In this document: positions 16,423 through 23,769 of the stretch, in pieces
Layout: the number at the start of each line of letters is the position of its first letter
Position numbering within the stretch: the first letter of the stretch is position 1
Made by a program: the position numbers and the translations under genes
Assembly (NCBI RefSeq): GCF_000719265.1
Contig: NZ_JOFL01000011.1
Location: forward strand, 248,001 to 312,000
Length of the DNA stretch: 64,000 nucleotides
DNA from: Streptomyces roseoverticillatus
Lineage (GTDB): Bacteria > Actinomycetota > Actinomycetes > Streptomycetales > Streptomycetaceae
Direction of reading: 5' to 3'
The notes under the pieces: generated by a model
What the model was told of the DNA's origin: nothing
The model's database searches: none
Seen by the model: the letters and a program-made list of their open reading frames with translations, nothing else

Positions 16423-18255
16423 GTGGCAGGCGCGCGCGAAGTGGGACGCAAGCACGAGAGCGGCGGACCCAAGGGCGAGATCGCCCTGGCCAAGGGCGCA
16501 GGCGTACTCATCGCCGTCGTCGTCAGCTGGCACCTGGCGGTGTGGGCCACGGCCGACCACATGGCCCTCGGGAACGTCCTGGCCACGGCCGGCGCCCTCG
16601 CGAAGCACGAGCCCCTCGCCGGTCTCGGCGACGGCATCGTGCCGGCGTCCGCCCCCGTCACCGTGGCCGCCTGGCTCGGCATCCTGCTCGGCCCGATCGT
16701 GATCGTCGTGCTGGCCGTACGGGCCCGGCACCGCCGTAAGCGCGGCGCGGGCGGCGAGGGCCTCGCCTCCGCGACCGAGGCCCGCGACATGCTCGGCGAG
16801 AAGCGCGCCCGCGCCGCCGCCAAGATGACGCGCGCGACGTCGTTCACCGACAAGGACGGCCGTTACGACCCCAAGGCCGCCGCGCGCGCGGAGCTCCACG
16901 AGGTCGGCTGGATGCTCGGCACGCAGGTCGGCAGCGGGCAGCCGCTGGTGGCCACGCCGGAGGACTCGGTCGCGGTCATCGCCCCGTCCGGCGGCGGCAA
17001 GTCCCGCAACGTCGTCATCCCCGCCTGCCTCGACGCCCCCGGGCCGCTCGTCGTCACCTCCACCCGCGCCGACGTCCTCGACGTCATCGCCGAACCGCGC
17101 TCGCGGCTCGGCCGGGTGTGGGTCTTCGACCCGCTCGACACCGTCGGCTGGCCGCACAAGATGGTGTGGGACCCGGTCGCCGGCTGCCAGGAGGGCGAGA
17201 CCGCGACGTCGCGCGCCCTGTCGTTCTCCGTCGGCATGGGCGCGGACGACAGCTCCTCCAGCAACGGCAGCTTCTTCCAGCAGACGGCGTCGTCCGCGCT
17301 GACACGGCTCCTCCACGCCGCCGCCCTCGAAGGCAAGACCATCGAGCACGTCATGCGCTGGGCCACCAACCTGGAGAAGGCCAGCGAACCGCGGGCCATC
17401 CTCACCGACCACCCCAACGCCGAGCCCGGCTGGGACGTCCTGCTGAGGTCCGTGTCGACCGGCGCCGACGAGACCGTCGCCTCGACCCGCCAGACCCTCG
17501 CCGCGCAGATCGAGCCCCTCGCGCTGCGCAAGGTGCTGCGCTGCGTCACCCCGCAGGAGGGCGTGCCCACCTTCAGCCCGGACGCGTTCGTCGCCTCCCG
17601 CGACACCCTCGTCCTCATCAGCGACTCCAACGCGTCGACGAACGTCTCGCCGCTGACGACAATGCTGCTCGGCGAGGTCGTCGACGCGGCGAAGCGGCGC
17701 GCCCCGCGCCTGCCGTCCGGCCGGCTGGACCCGTTCCTGCGCCTCGTCCTCGACGAGGTCGCGAACGTCGCCCCGCTGCCCAAGCTGCCGTCGCTGGCCT
17801 CCGACGCGCGCGGCTACGGCATCCACATCGTCTACGCGCTGCAGTCCCTGGCCCAGGCCGTGCTCCGATGGGGCCAGCACGAGGCCGACACGCTGCTCGA
17901 CAACGCGGCGGCCACGATCGTCATGGGCGGCCTGAAGGACGTCGAGGCGCTGCGCCGCTTCTCCGAACTCGTCGGCGAGGCCGAGATCATGGAGATCTCG
18001 AAGTCCCGCGACAGCCAGCGCCTCTTCGGCTACGGCACCAACGAGGTCGAGCGCGAACGCCGCATCCTCCGGCCCGAGGAGATCCGCCAGCTGCCGCACG
18101 GCCGGGCGCTCCTGCTGTTCCGCGGCGCGCCGGGCGTCATCGCCGAGCTGCTGCCGTGGGACCAGCGGCGGGACGGGGCGCAGCTGAAGGCGGCCGAGCA
18201 CGCGACGCGGGCATCGCGCATAGGCCCGCCGCCGGTGGAGCTTCCGGGCGCGTAA
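16423..18255 (+). CDS. type IV coupling protein (VirD4/TraG/TraD family ATPase)
   Basis: A 610-residue protein from GTG 16423. Two N-terminal membrane segments (about 25-43 and 80-99) lead into a cytosolic motor: Walker A APSGGGKS (187-194), Walker B LVLDE (440-445), and LPSLASDARGYGIHIVYALQS, typical of the TraG/VirD4 family. Coupling proteins recruit DNA-protein or protein substrates to the secretion channel. It is the first gene of the locus; the repeated effector-like modules follow 18 bases later, suggesting that the coupling protein and its candidate cargo are made together. No relaxase is found beside it. Confidence 0.9.
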   Translation: MAGAREVGRKHESGGPKGEIALAKGAGVLIAVVVSWHLAVWATADHMALGNVLATAGALAKHEPLAGLGDGIVPASAPVTVAAWLGILLGPIVIVVLAVRARHRRKRGAGGEGLASATEARDMLGEKRARAAAKMTRATSFTDKDGRYDPKAAARAELHEVGWMLGTQVGSGQPLVATPEDSVAVIAPSGGGKSRNVVIPACLDAPGPLVVTSTRADVLDVIAEPRSRLGRVWVFDPLDTVGWPHKMVWDPVAGCQEGETATSRALSFSVGMGADDSSSSNGSFFQQTASSALTRLLHAAALEGKTIEHVMRWATNLEKASEPRAILTDHPNAEPGWDVLLRSVSTGADETVASTRQTLAAQIEPLALRKVLRCVTPQEGVPTFSPDAFVASRDTLVLISDSNASTNVSPLTTMLLGEVVDAAKRRAPRLPSGRLDPFLRLVLDEVANVAPLPKLPSLASDARGYGIHIVYALQSLAQAVLRWGQHEADTLLDNAAATIVMGGLKDVEALRRFSELVGEAEIMEISKSRDSQRLFGYGTNEVERERRILRPEEIRQLPHGRALLLFRGAPGVIAELLPWDQRRDGAQLKAAEHATRASRIGPPPVELPGA

Positions 18256-18273
18256 AAGAGGGGGCGGAACGAC

Positions 18274-19392
18274 ATGGAAGAACACCTGCAGAACCTGCAG
18301 GAAGAACTGAAGTCCCTCCGGGAGGAGCTGGAAGCCCTCCGGGAGTGGCGCACCCAGTTCGAGACGGCGGTCAAGAACTTCGCGTCGGGGACGAAGGCGA
18401 ACCAGGCCGAGGTCACGGAGGTCGTGACGGAGGTCATCGACCGGCTGCACGCGGTGGAGGCGGCGACGGCCGCGTCCGCCGGCGCTTCGGCTGCCGACTC
18501 CCACCAGCCGTGGTCGCTCCGGGCCACGGAAGAGGACTGGCGCAAGCTCGCGGAGTGGCTGGACTGGCTGGGCAAGCACTACGCGCCGCAGCTCCACCTG
18601 CGCATCTGGCCGTGCTGGCCGCTGCACGGCGGCGTCACCGAGGAACTGGCCGCCCTGCATGCCTCCTGGCGCGCGGCCACGGAAGCGGACGCGGACCCGT
18701 CTCGCGAGGGCAGCGACCTCGCGTACTGGCACCAGATGTGGCTGTGGCCGACGATCGAGCGCATCCGCCAGCACTACATGTTCAGCGAGTGCGAGGACGA
18801 CCACTCGCCCGACCGCCCGGGCCGCCCGACGGACGCGGCGGCGCTGCAGCAGCGCATGGCCGAGGCGGAGGCCGAGCGGCGTCGCCTGGAGCACGCCAAG
18901 TACGACTACTTCGTCAAGACGTCGCCGAACGGCTATCCGGCGGAGCGCCCGTCGAGCCTGTGGCGCTGCGCGGCCGGACGGGACGAGGAGTGGGAGTTCC
19001 TGTCGCTGCTGGACTGGCAGTGGCACAGGACGGAGGACGAGGACGCCCAGCTGCCGCCTCCGCGCAAGGCTTTGCACGAGGTGACGGCCGACCGGGCCGA
19101 GGAACTCCAGGCGGACCGGCAGGGCTGGGTCCGCTACTGGGCACGGTACGTGGACGAGCAGGAGTGGCGGGCGGGGGAGCAGCCGGTGTCGGTGGTCCGC
19201 CGGCGCCGCAGCCCCGAGCGCATCTACGACGAGGCGTTCAAGACCTGGAACGAGTGGGGCCCGACCCGGGCGGTCTACGACTTCTTCGACGCCCGCCCGT
19301 CGAACCCGCCGCACCTGGTGGAGATCGACGCGGCCGAGGCGGAACGACTGCTGGGCGAACTCCACGGCGCGAAGGGGGCGACGGAACTATGA
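18274..19392 (+). CDS. coiled-coil + DUF4913-like + Trp-rich partner domain fusion (module 1, A)
   Basis: A 372-residue protein. Residues 1-40 form a heptad coiled coil. Residues about 80-160 (WRKLAEWLDWLGKHY, IWPCWPLHGG, HASWRAA) resemble DUF4913, a domain I associate with actinobacterial plasmids and mobile elements. After a charged helix, residues 210-372 are the Trp-rich domain found alone in the three later A genes: YDYFVKTSPNG, EWEFLSLLDWQWH, DRQGWVRYWARY, VVRRRRSPE, PPHLVEID, ending GATEL. It overlaps the next gene by ATGA. The fusion links the array's partner domain to a conjugation-type protein. The function of the Trp-rich domain is unknown; adaptor, chaperone or immunity role is inferred. 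Confidence 0.7.
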   Translation: MEEHLQNLQEELKSLREELEALREWRTQFETAVKNFASGTKANQAEVTEVVTEVIDRLHAVEAATAASAGASAADSHQPWSLRATEEDWRKLAEWLDWLGKHYAPQLHLRIWPCWPLHGGVTEELAALHASWRAATEADADPSREGSDLAYWHQMWLWPTIERIRQHYMFSECEDDHSPDRPGRPTDAAALQQRMAEAEAERRRLEHAKYDYFVKTSPNGYPAERPSSLWRCAAGRDEEWEFLSLLDWQWHRTEDEDAQLPPPRKALHEVTADRAEELQADRQGWVRYWARYVDEQEWRAGEQPVSVVRRRRSPERIYDEAFKTWNEWGPTRAVYDFFDARPSNPPHLVEIDAAEAERLLGELHGAKGATEL

Positions 19393-20066
19393 CGGCGAAG
19401 AAGCCGGTAGCGGCCTGGAAGGACGACTCCACGGCCCCGGGACGCCGCCCGGAACTGACCGCGGACCAGAACCAGGCGGTGACGGACCGCTGGGAGGCGG
19501 CGCGAACGGCCCACAAGGGCCTGGACGCCGCCGTGGAGGCCGTCGAGGAGACGCTGCGCGACACGCACGGAGCAAAGCTGGAAGGCAAACAGCACCGCCT
19601 GATGGGCCTGAAGGCCTTCCGCCGCACGGTCGCCCTGCAGCTGGAGGACCACGTCCCCCTGGACAAAATCCTGCGACTGGTCCGCGACCTGAACCGCTAC
19701 ACCCTCACCTTCGCCCCGAACTCCTACACCGAAGGCGTCCGCCACACGTACGCCCTGCTCCACGAACGCGGCTACGCCATCGTTCCCGGCTCGGAGCAGA
19801 ACACGTGGGAGGACCCGGTGTACAAGGGCTTCCGCGCGGTGTGGCAGCAGCCGGACGGCGCGGCGCGATTCGAAATCGCTTTCCACACGCCTGACAGTTA
19901 TCGGGTGAAGACGGAGAACCACCTTCTCTACGATCTGTATCGCGAGAGCCATCTCCGCGCGCTGGGCGAAGAGCCGCCGGAGAACATGACGGAGTCCCAT
20001 GAGGACGCGGCGAAGGTGCTCCAGCACCAGCGGTACGGCGAGATTCCTGCGAAGGGGAACAAGTGA
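19389..20066 (+). CDS. RelA/SpoT-like nucleotidyltransferase-fold protein, short form (module 1, B)
   Basis: A 225-residue protein starting inside the previous stop (ATGA). Motifs in RelA/SpoT synthetase order: MGLKAFRR (72-79, cf. RxK..S...K), RDLNRYTLTF (99-108, cf. D-I-x-G-x-R), VYKGFRAVW (144-152, cf. YKS-H), FEIAFHTPDSYRVKTENHLLY (161-181, cf. ExQ-RT...AE..H). It lacks the ~100-residue C-terminal extension of the two later copies and has Ala where they have Gln after the catalytic-type Glu, so it may be a weak or regulatory form. The target nucleotide is unknown; known small members make (p)ppGpp or ppApp or modify tRNA. Confidence 0.6.
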   Translation: MTAKKPVAAWKDDSTAPGRRPELTADQNQAVTDRWEAARTAHKGLDAAVEAVEETLRDTHGAKLEGKQHRLMGLKAFRRTVALQLEDHVPLDKILRLVRDLNRYTLTFAPNSYTEGVRHTYALLHERGYAIVPGSEQNTWEDPVYKGFRAVWQQPDGAARFEIAFHTPDSYRVKTENHLLYDLYRESHLRALGEEPPENMTESHEDAAKVLQHQRYGEIPAKGNK

Positions 20067-20569
20067 TGAGCGAGAATTACGAATACTTTGTGGACGCCGT
20101 TCCGACGGTCGACGACCTGTACAGCGAGGACCGGCCGTCGAGCATGTGGCGGAGGCTGGGTGACCAGTGGGAGTACCTGTCCCTCGTCGACTGGTCCTGG
20201 CACAACGTGAAGGACACCAACGTCAAGTACCCCCCCGTACTCGAAGGGCTTAAGCCGATCACCGCGGAACGGGCCGCCGAGCTGGAAAGCGACCGCCAGG
20301 GCTGGGTGCGCTACTGGGCCTACCACACGAGCGAGCGCACGTGGCGCGCCGGCAACGGACCGACGACCGTGGTGCGTCGCCGGAACAGCCCTGAAGACCG
20401 CCTGGACGAGACCTTCATGCGAAATGACGCATGGAAGCGCGACACGGCGATCTTCGAGTTCTACGACGCGCGGGCGAGCAACCCCCCGCACCTGGTCGAG
20501 ATCAGCCCCGACGAGGCAGAGCAGCTCCTGCAAGAGCTGCGTGGCGTGACGGGAGCCACTGAGCTGTGA
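20066..20569 (+). CDS. Trp-rich partner protein (module 2, A)
   Basis: A 167-residue stand-alone version of the C-terminal domain of module 1 A: MSENYEYFVDAV, SSMWRRLGDQWEYLSLVDWSWH, DRQGWVRYWAYH, TTVVRRRNSPED, SNPPHLVEIS, QLLQELRGVTGATEL. ATG 20066 overlaps the previous stop by one base (TGATG) after GAAGGGG; GTG 20063 is the alternative. The next gene starts inside its stop (GTGA). The strict A-then-B order with overlapping codons is what is expected of a toxin whose antitoxin, immunity protein or chaperone must be made first. No signal peptide or membrane segment. Confidence 0.68.
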   Translation: MSENYEYFVDAVPTVDDLYSEDRPSSMWRRLGDQWEYLSLVDWSWHNVKDTNVKYPPVLEGLKPITAERAAELESDRQGWVRYWAYHTSERTWRAGNGPTTVVRRRNSPEDRLDETFMRNDAWKRDTAIFEFYDARASNPPHLVEISPDEAEQLLQELRGVTGATEL

Positions 20570-21546
20570 CCGACCTGGCAGACGGGGGCTGGCAGGGCGA
20601 CGAGGCCAAACGCGAAGACCACCTCAAGCTGAGCCCCGAGGACAACCGGACCGTCACGCAGTTCTGGGAGCGGGCGGCAGCGGCTCGCGGCGAACTCGAC
20701 AACACGATGAAGGGCTTGGAGGAGCGGTCAGCCTCTCGTGGCGGGAAGCTTGAGGGATTGTCGCACTCCCTCAAGGGTCTGGACTCTCTCCGCCGAAAAG
20801 CGGCCGGTCCGACCGAACGTGGTGTCAGCGCGGAGGACGTGTGCGCGGATATCGACGATCTCAATCGCTACACCCTGACCTTTGAGACGGACAACTACGT
20901 CCAGGGCACCAAAGAGACCTATGAACGTCTTCGGGAACAGGGGTACGAGCCGCTCTCCGAGACGAATACGTGGCAGGACCCGGTCTACAAGGGCCTGAAC
21001 ACGACCTGGCAGCACACGGAGCGCGAGGAGCGATTCGAGCTCCAGTTCCACACGCCGGAGAGCTTCGCCGCGAAGAGCGAGAATCACGAACTGTACGAGC
21101 TCGCCCGCAGCGGTTCCTTCGACGCGAAGAACACCCAGGAACAGCCGAATCGTTCGACTGCCTACTACCAGGCTACGGACCTGCTGCAGAACGAGCGGTA
21201 CGCGAACGTCAAGGTGCCCGAGGGCGTCGACGAGCTCGGAAAGGTGAAGGTCCGGGCGACGCTCAATCCACAAGTCTCACCGGAGGTCGTCGCCGAGGTC
21301 CGTCAGATGGAGGCGGATCTGAAGGCGACGCATGAGGCGGAGGCTGCTGCTCGTGCCCGCGCCGAGGCCGAGGCGAAGTCGGTGGTGTTGGACATGGACG
21401 ATCCGCTCCAATCGGAGAAGCAAGACCTGAAGAACAGACTGGCCGCGAACGCTCCTACCCCGGAAGCGACCCGAAAGGTGGCAGAGGCGCCGTACCGCGA
21501 CCCCGTACCGAGCCAGTCGCGCGGTCGTGGCCCGTCATTGACGTAA
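20566..21546 (+). CDS. RelA/SpoT-like nucleotidyltransferase-fold effector candidate (module 2, B)
   Basis: A 326-residue protein. The core has SLKGLDSLRRKAA (68-80; Lys, Ser, Arg, Lys as in the RelA/SpoT RxKxxxSxxxK signature), DDLNRYTLTF (97-106), VYKGLNTTW (140-148) and RFELQFHTPESFAAKSENHELYE (156-178) with Glu158 and Gln160 where the synthetase ExQ lies. Then comes a partly coiled-coil, Ala/Glu-rich extension (about 250-300) and a basic end, QSRGRGPSLT. The extension and tail are shared with module 4 B and could be a secretion signal. Assignment to the RSH fold is from motif order, not from a profile search. Confidence 0.62.
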   Translation: MTDLADGGWQGDEAKREDHLKLSPEDNRTVTQFWERAAAARGELDNTMKGLEERSASRGGKLEGLSHSLKGLDSLRRKAAGPTERGVSAEDVCADIDDLNRYTLTFETDNYVQGTKETYERLREQGYEPLSETNTWQDPVYKGLNTTWQHTEREERFELQFHTPESFAAKSENHELYELARSGSFDAKNTQEQPNRSTAYYQATDLLQNERYANVKVPEGVDELGKVKVRATLNPQVSPEVVAEVRQMEADLKATHEAEAAARARAEAEAKSVVLDMDDPLQSEKQDLKNRLAANAPTPEATRKVAEAPYRDPVPSQSRGRGPSLT

Positions 21547-21582
21547 GCGGTGTCCTTCTTCCTCCGTGAATGGTGCTTGTAA

Positions 21583-22113
21583 GTGGTGGGACAGCATGAA
21601 TATTTCGTGGGGTCGGGTCCGACCGCCATGGCTCTGTACACGGAGGAACGCCCGTCGAGCCTATGGCGGCGATTCGACGAGCAGTGGGAGTACCTGTCGC
21701 TGCTCGACTGGTCGTGGAAAACGGTCGAGGCCGAGAGAGAAGCCTGGTTCTTGCCCCGGGCAGAGGACCTGCATCCGGTATCGGCGCATCGCGCCGCCGC
21801 GCTCGAGGCCGACCGGCAGGTCTTCGTGCGCTACTGGGCGCGCTACGTGGACGAGGAGGACTGGAGGGACGGCGAGCCGCCCTCCACGGTCGTCCGGCGC
21901 CGGCGCAGCCCCGAGTGTGTCCTCGACGAGTCCTTCCGGAGGCGTGGTGTCTGGGGGCGCACCCTGGCGATCCTCGATGTCCACGAGGGCCGGAGTTCGG
22001 ACTGGCCGCACCTGGTCGAGCTGACCGCAAAAGAGGCCGATGCGCTGCTTCACGAACTGTTCGGCGTGACCGGAGCCACCGGGCTGTGGGCAGAGCAAGA
22101 ACAAGGAAAGTAA
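21583..22113 (+). CDS. Trp-rich partner protein, orphan (module 3, A without B)
   Basis: A 176-residue A-type protein (HEYFVGSG, SSLWRRFDEQWEYLSLLDWSWK, DRQVFVRYWARY, TVVRRRRSPE, LVELTAKEADALLHELFGVTGATG). No RelA/SpoT-like gene follows: the next gene is another A, beginning at the base after its stop. The GTG 21583 start has no clear Shine-Dalgarno. Its end is extended (LWAEQEQGK) beyond the common GATEL. Orphan partner genes are typical of toxin/immunity arrays after loss of the effector. Confidence 0.65.
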   Translation: MVGQHEYFVGSGPTAMALYTEERPSSLWRRFDEQWEYLSLLDWSWKTVEAEREAWFLPRAEDLHPVSAHRAAALEADRQVFVRYWARYVDEEDWRDGEPPSTVVRRRRSPECVLDESFRRRGVWGRTLAILDVHEGRSSDWPHLVELTAKEADALLHELFGVTGATGLWAEQEQGK

Positions 22114-22608
22114 ATGATGAGCGAGCAATACGAATACTTCGCCGAGGTGCCGCAGGGCTACACCGTGGATCGGCCCGACGGCCTGTGGCGCCGTCGCGGT
22201 GACGCGTGGGAGTACCTGTCACTCCTGGACTGGCAGTGGCACGACGTCACGGCGACGAACGTGCAGACTCCGCCCGCCCCCGAGGTGCTGCACGCCGTCT
22301 CCGAGGAGCACGCGGCCGCGCTGGCGGCCGACCGGCAGGGCTGGGTTCAGTACTGGGCTCACTATTCGAGCCGGCGTGCCTGGGACGACGGGCGTGCGCC
22401 GACCACCGTGGTCAGGCGTCGCCGCAGTCCGGAGAACATCCGTGACGAGTCGTTCAACAGTGAGTCGGAATGGGGCCCGACCATGGCGGCCTTCAACGCG
22501 TTCGACGGCCGGTCGTCCACGTCCCCGCACCTTGTCGAGCTCACGACCGGCGAAGCCGAGCAGCTTCTGCAGGAGATCTTCGGCGTTACGGGGGCCACGG
22601 AACTGTGA
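22114..22608 (+). CDS. Trp-rich partner protein (module 4, A)
   Basis: A 164-residue A-type protein (MMSEQYEYFAEV, DGLWRRRGDAWEYLSLLDWQWHD, DRQGWVQYWAHY, TTVVRRRRSPENIRDESFN, PHLVELTTGEAEQLLQEIFGVTGATEL). ATG 22114 or 22117 follows AAGGAAAG. It overlaps module 4 B by GTGA. It is closest to module 2 A in the ending and spacing, which supports tandem duplication of the whole A-B pair. Confidence 0.68.
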   Translation: MMSEQYEYFAEVPQGYTVDRPDGLWRRRGDAWEYLSLLDWQWHDVTATNVQTPPAPEVLHAVSEEHAAALAADRQGWVQYWAHYSSRRAWDDGRAPTTVVRRRRSPENIRDESFNSESEWGPTMAAFNAFDGRSSTSPHLVELTTGEAEQLLQEIFGVTGATEL

Positions 22609-23582
22609 GCAGCGAAACGGGGGCCTGGCGGGGCAGCAAGGAAGCCGAGGAAGACCATCTGACGCTGACCGAGGACGAGAACCGGATCATCACGAACCGG
22701 TGGGAGCAGGCCAAGGCGGCGCGCGGCCATCTCGACGGCGTGGTGAAGGGGATCCAGGAGAAGACCGCAGAGAGCCACGGCAGTCAGGTGGTCGGGCTGG
22801 ATCACTCCCTGAAGGGCCTCGACTCCTTCCGCCGCAAGGCCGCTGTGGCACGCAAGGCCGACAACGTGAGCGCCGAGGAAACGGCCGAATACGTCGACGA
22901 CCTGAATCGCTACACCCTGACCTTCGAGACGGATAAATACGCCGAGGGCGTGCAGGAGTCGTACGCTCAACTGCGCGAGCAGGGGTACGAGCCGGTCTAC
23001 GAGGTGAACACCTGGGACGACCCGGTCTACAAGGGGCTGAACACTTCCTGGCGGCACTCGGAGACGAAGGAGCACTTCGAGCTGCAGTTTCACACTCCGG
23101 AGAGCTACCAGGCGAAGTCGGAGAACCATGAGCTGTACGAGCTGACGCGTTCGGGGAAGTTCAGGGAGCTTGCCGGGAAGGACGAGGGCCTGGCGAAGCA
23201 GTACAAGCAGGCTGCGGATCTGCTCCAGAGCGAGCGCAACAAAATCATCCGCATCCCGCCCGGTCAGGAGCAGTTCGGCGAGCACGTTATCCGGGCCGAG
23301 CTCAATCCGGACGTCAGCCGGGAAGCCGTCGGGGTCGTCCAGGAGAAGGAGGCCGGGCTCAAGGCGAAGCATGCGGCTGAAGCCGCGGCTCGTGCGCAAT
23401 CACAGGCGCAAGCGGCCCGGTCGGTCCTGGACACGGACGCCCCCGCGCAGGCCGAACACAACGAGCTGCGCAACAAGTTGGCTACAAAAACCCTTCCGCA
23501 GCAGGCCCGGCAGGGCCCCACGGCTGCGCGCACCGAGCCGCTGCCGGCGCAGTCCCGCGGCCGTGGCCCGTCGCTGACGTGA
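22605..23582 (+). CDS. RelA/SpoT-like nucleotidyltransferase-fold effector candidate (module 4, B)
   Basis: A 325-residue protein, the closest relative of module 2 B. Motifs: HSLKGLDSFRRKAA (67-80), DDLNRYTLTF (98-107), VYKGLNTSW (141-149), FELQFHTPESYQAKSENHELYE (158-179; Glu159, Gln161). A helical Ala-rich stretch follows (AEAAARAQSQAQAARS) and the protein ends in AQSRGRGPSLT, the same last ten residues as module 2 B although the sequence between is diverged. Such selective conservation points to a function of the terminus, for instance recognition by the coupling protein. Basic C-terminal signals are known for VirD4-dependent effectors. Confidence 0.62.
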   Translation: MSSETGAWRGSKEAEEDHLTLTEDENRIITNRWEQAKAARGHLDGVVKGIQEKTAESHGSQVVGLDHSLKGLDSFRRKAAVARKADNVSAEETAEYVDDLNRYTLTFETDKYAEGVQESYAQLREQGYEPVYEVNTWDDPVYKGLNTSWRHSETKEHFELQFHTPESYQAKSENHELYELTRSGKFRELAGKDEGLAKQYKQAADLLQSERNKIIRIPPGQEQFGEHVIRAELNPDVSREAVGVVQEKEAGLKAKHAAEAAARAQSQAQAARSVLDTDAPAQAEHNELRNKLATKTLPQQARQGPTAARTEPLPAQSRGRGPSLT

Positions 23583-23700
23583 CCCAAGCCACGCAACCGC
23601 TGAAGGGGCACGCGGCAGCGTCCGCCTTGTCGGGAAATTAAGGGCGTCGCATCGATCAAGATCGTTCATATTCGAACGGAAACTGTTCGTCCGAAGTAAT

Positions 23701-23729
23701 TTGACGATCAGTAATGGTCGACGTACTGT
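23701..23729 (+). promoter_or_regulatory. sigma-70-type promoter for the tcpC-virB4 operon
   Basis: TTGACG (23701-23706), a 17-base spacer and TACTGT (23724-23729) make a good vegetative-type promoter in an AT-rich patch (23630-23730). Transcription would start near 23736, in front of the TTG start at 23770. Just upstream CGAAC (23673-23677) and GTTCG (23685-23689) form a small inverted repeat that could bind a regulator. The secretion apparatus genes therefore probably form a transcription unit separate from the coupling protein/module operon. Confidence 0.55.
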
Positions 23730-23769
23730 CCTGCCACTCAGGCCTAGCACGGGGGAAGGGTCATCAGGG

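Noticed and set aside
16147..19365. 1072-residue open frame on the minus strand opposite the coupling protein
   Set aside because: It is an Arg/Gly/Val-rich shadow of the third-position GC bias; the plus-strand gene has recognisable Walker motifs and operon context.
17118..20066. 982-residue open frame on the plus strand
   Set aside because: Only the last 225 codons (from 19389) are the real module 1 B protein; the earlier part is a frame shadow of the coupling protein and A1.
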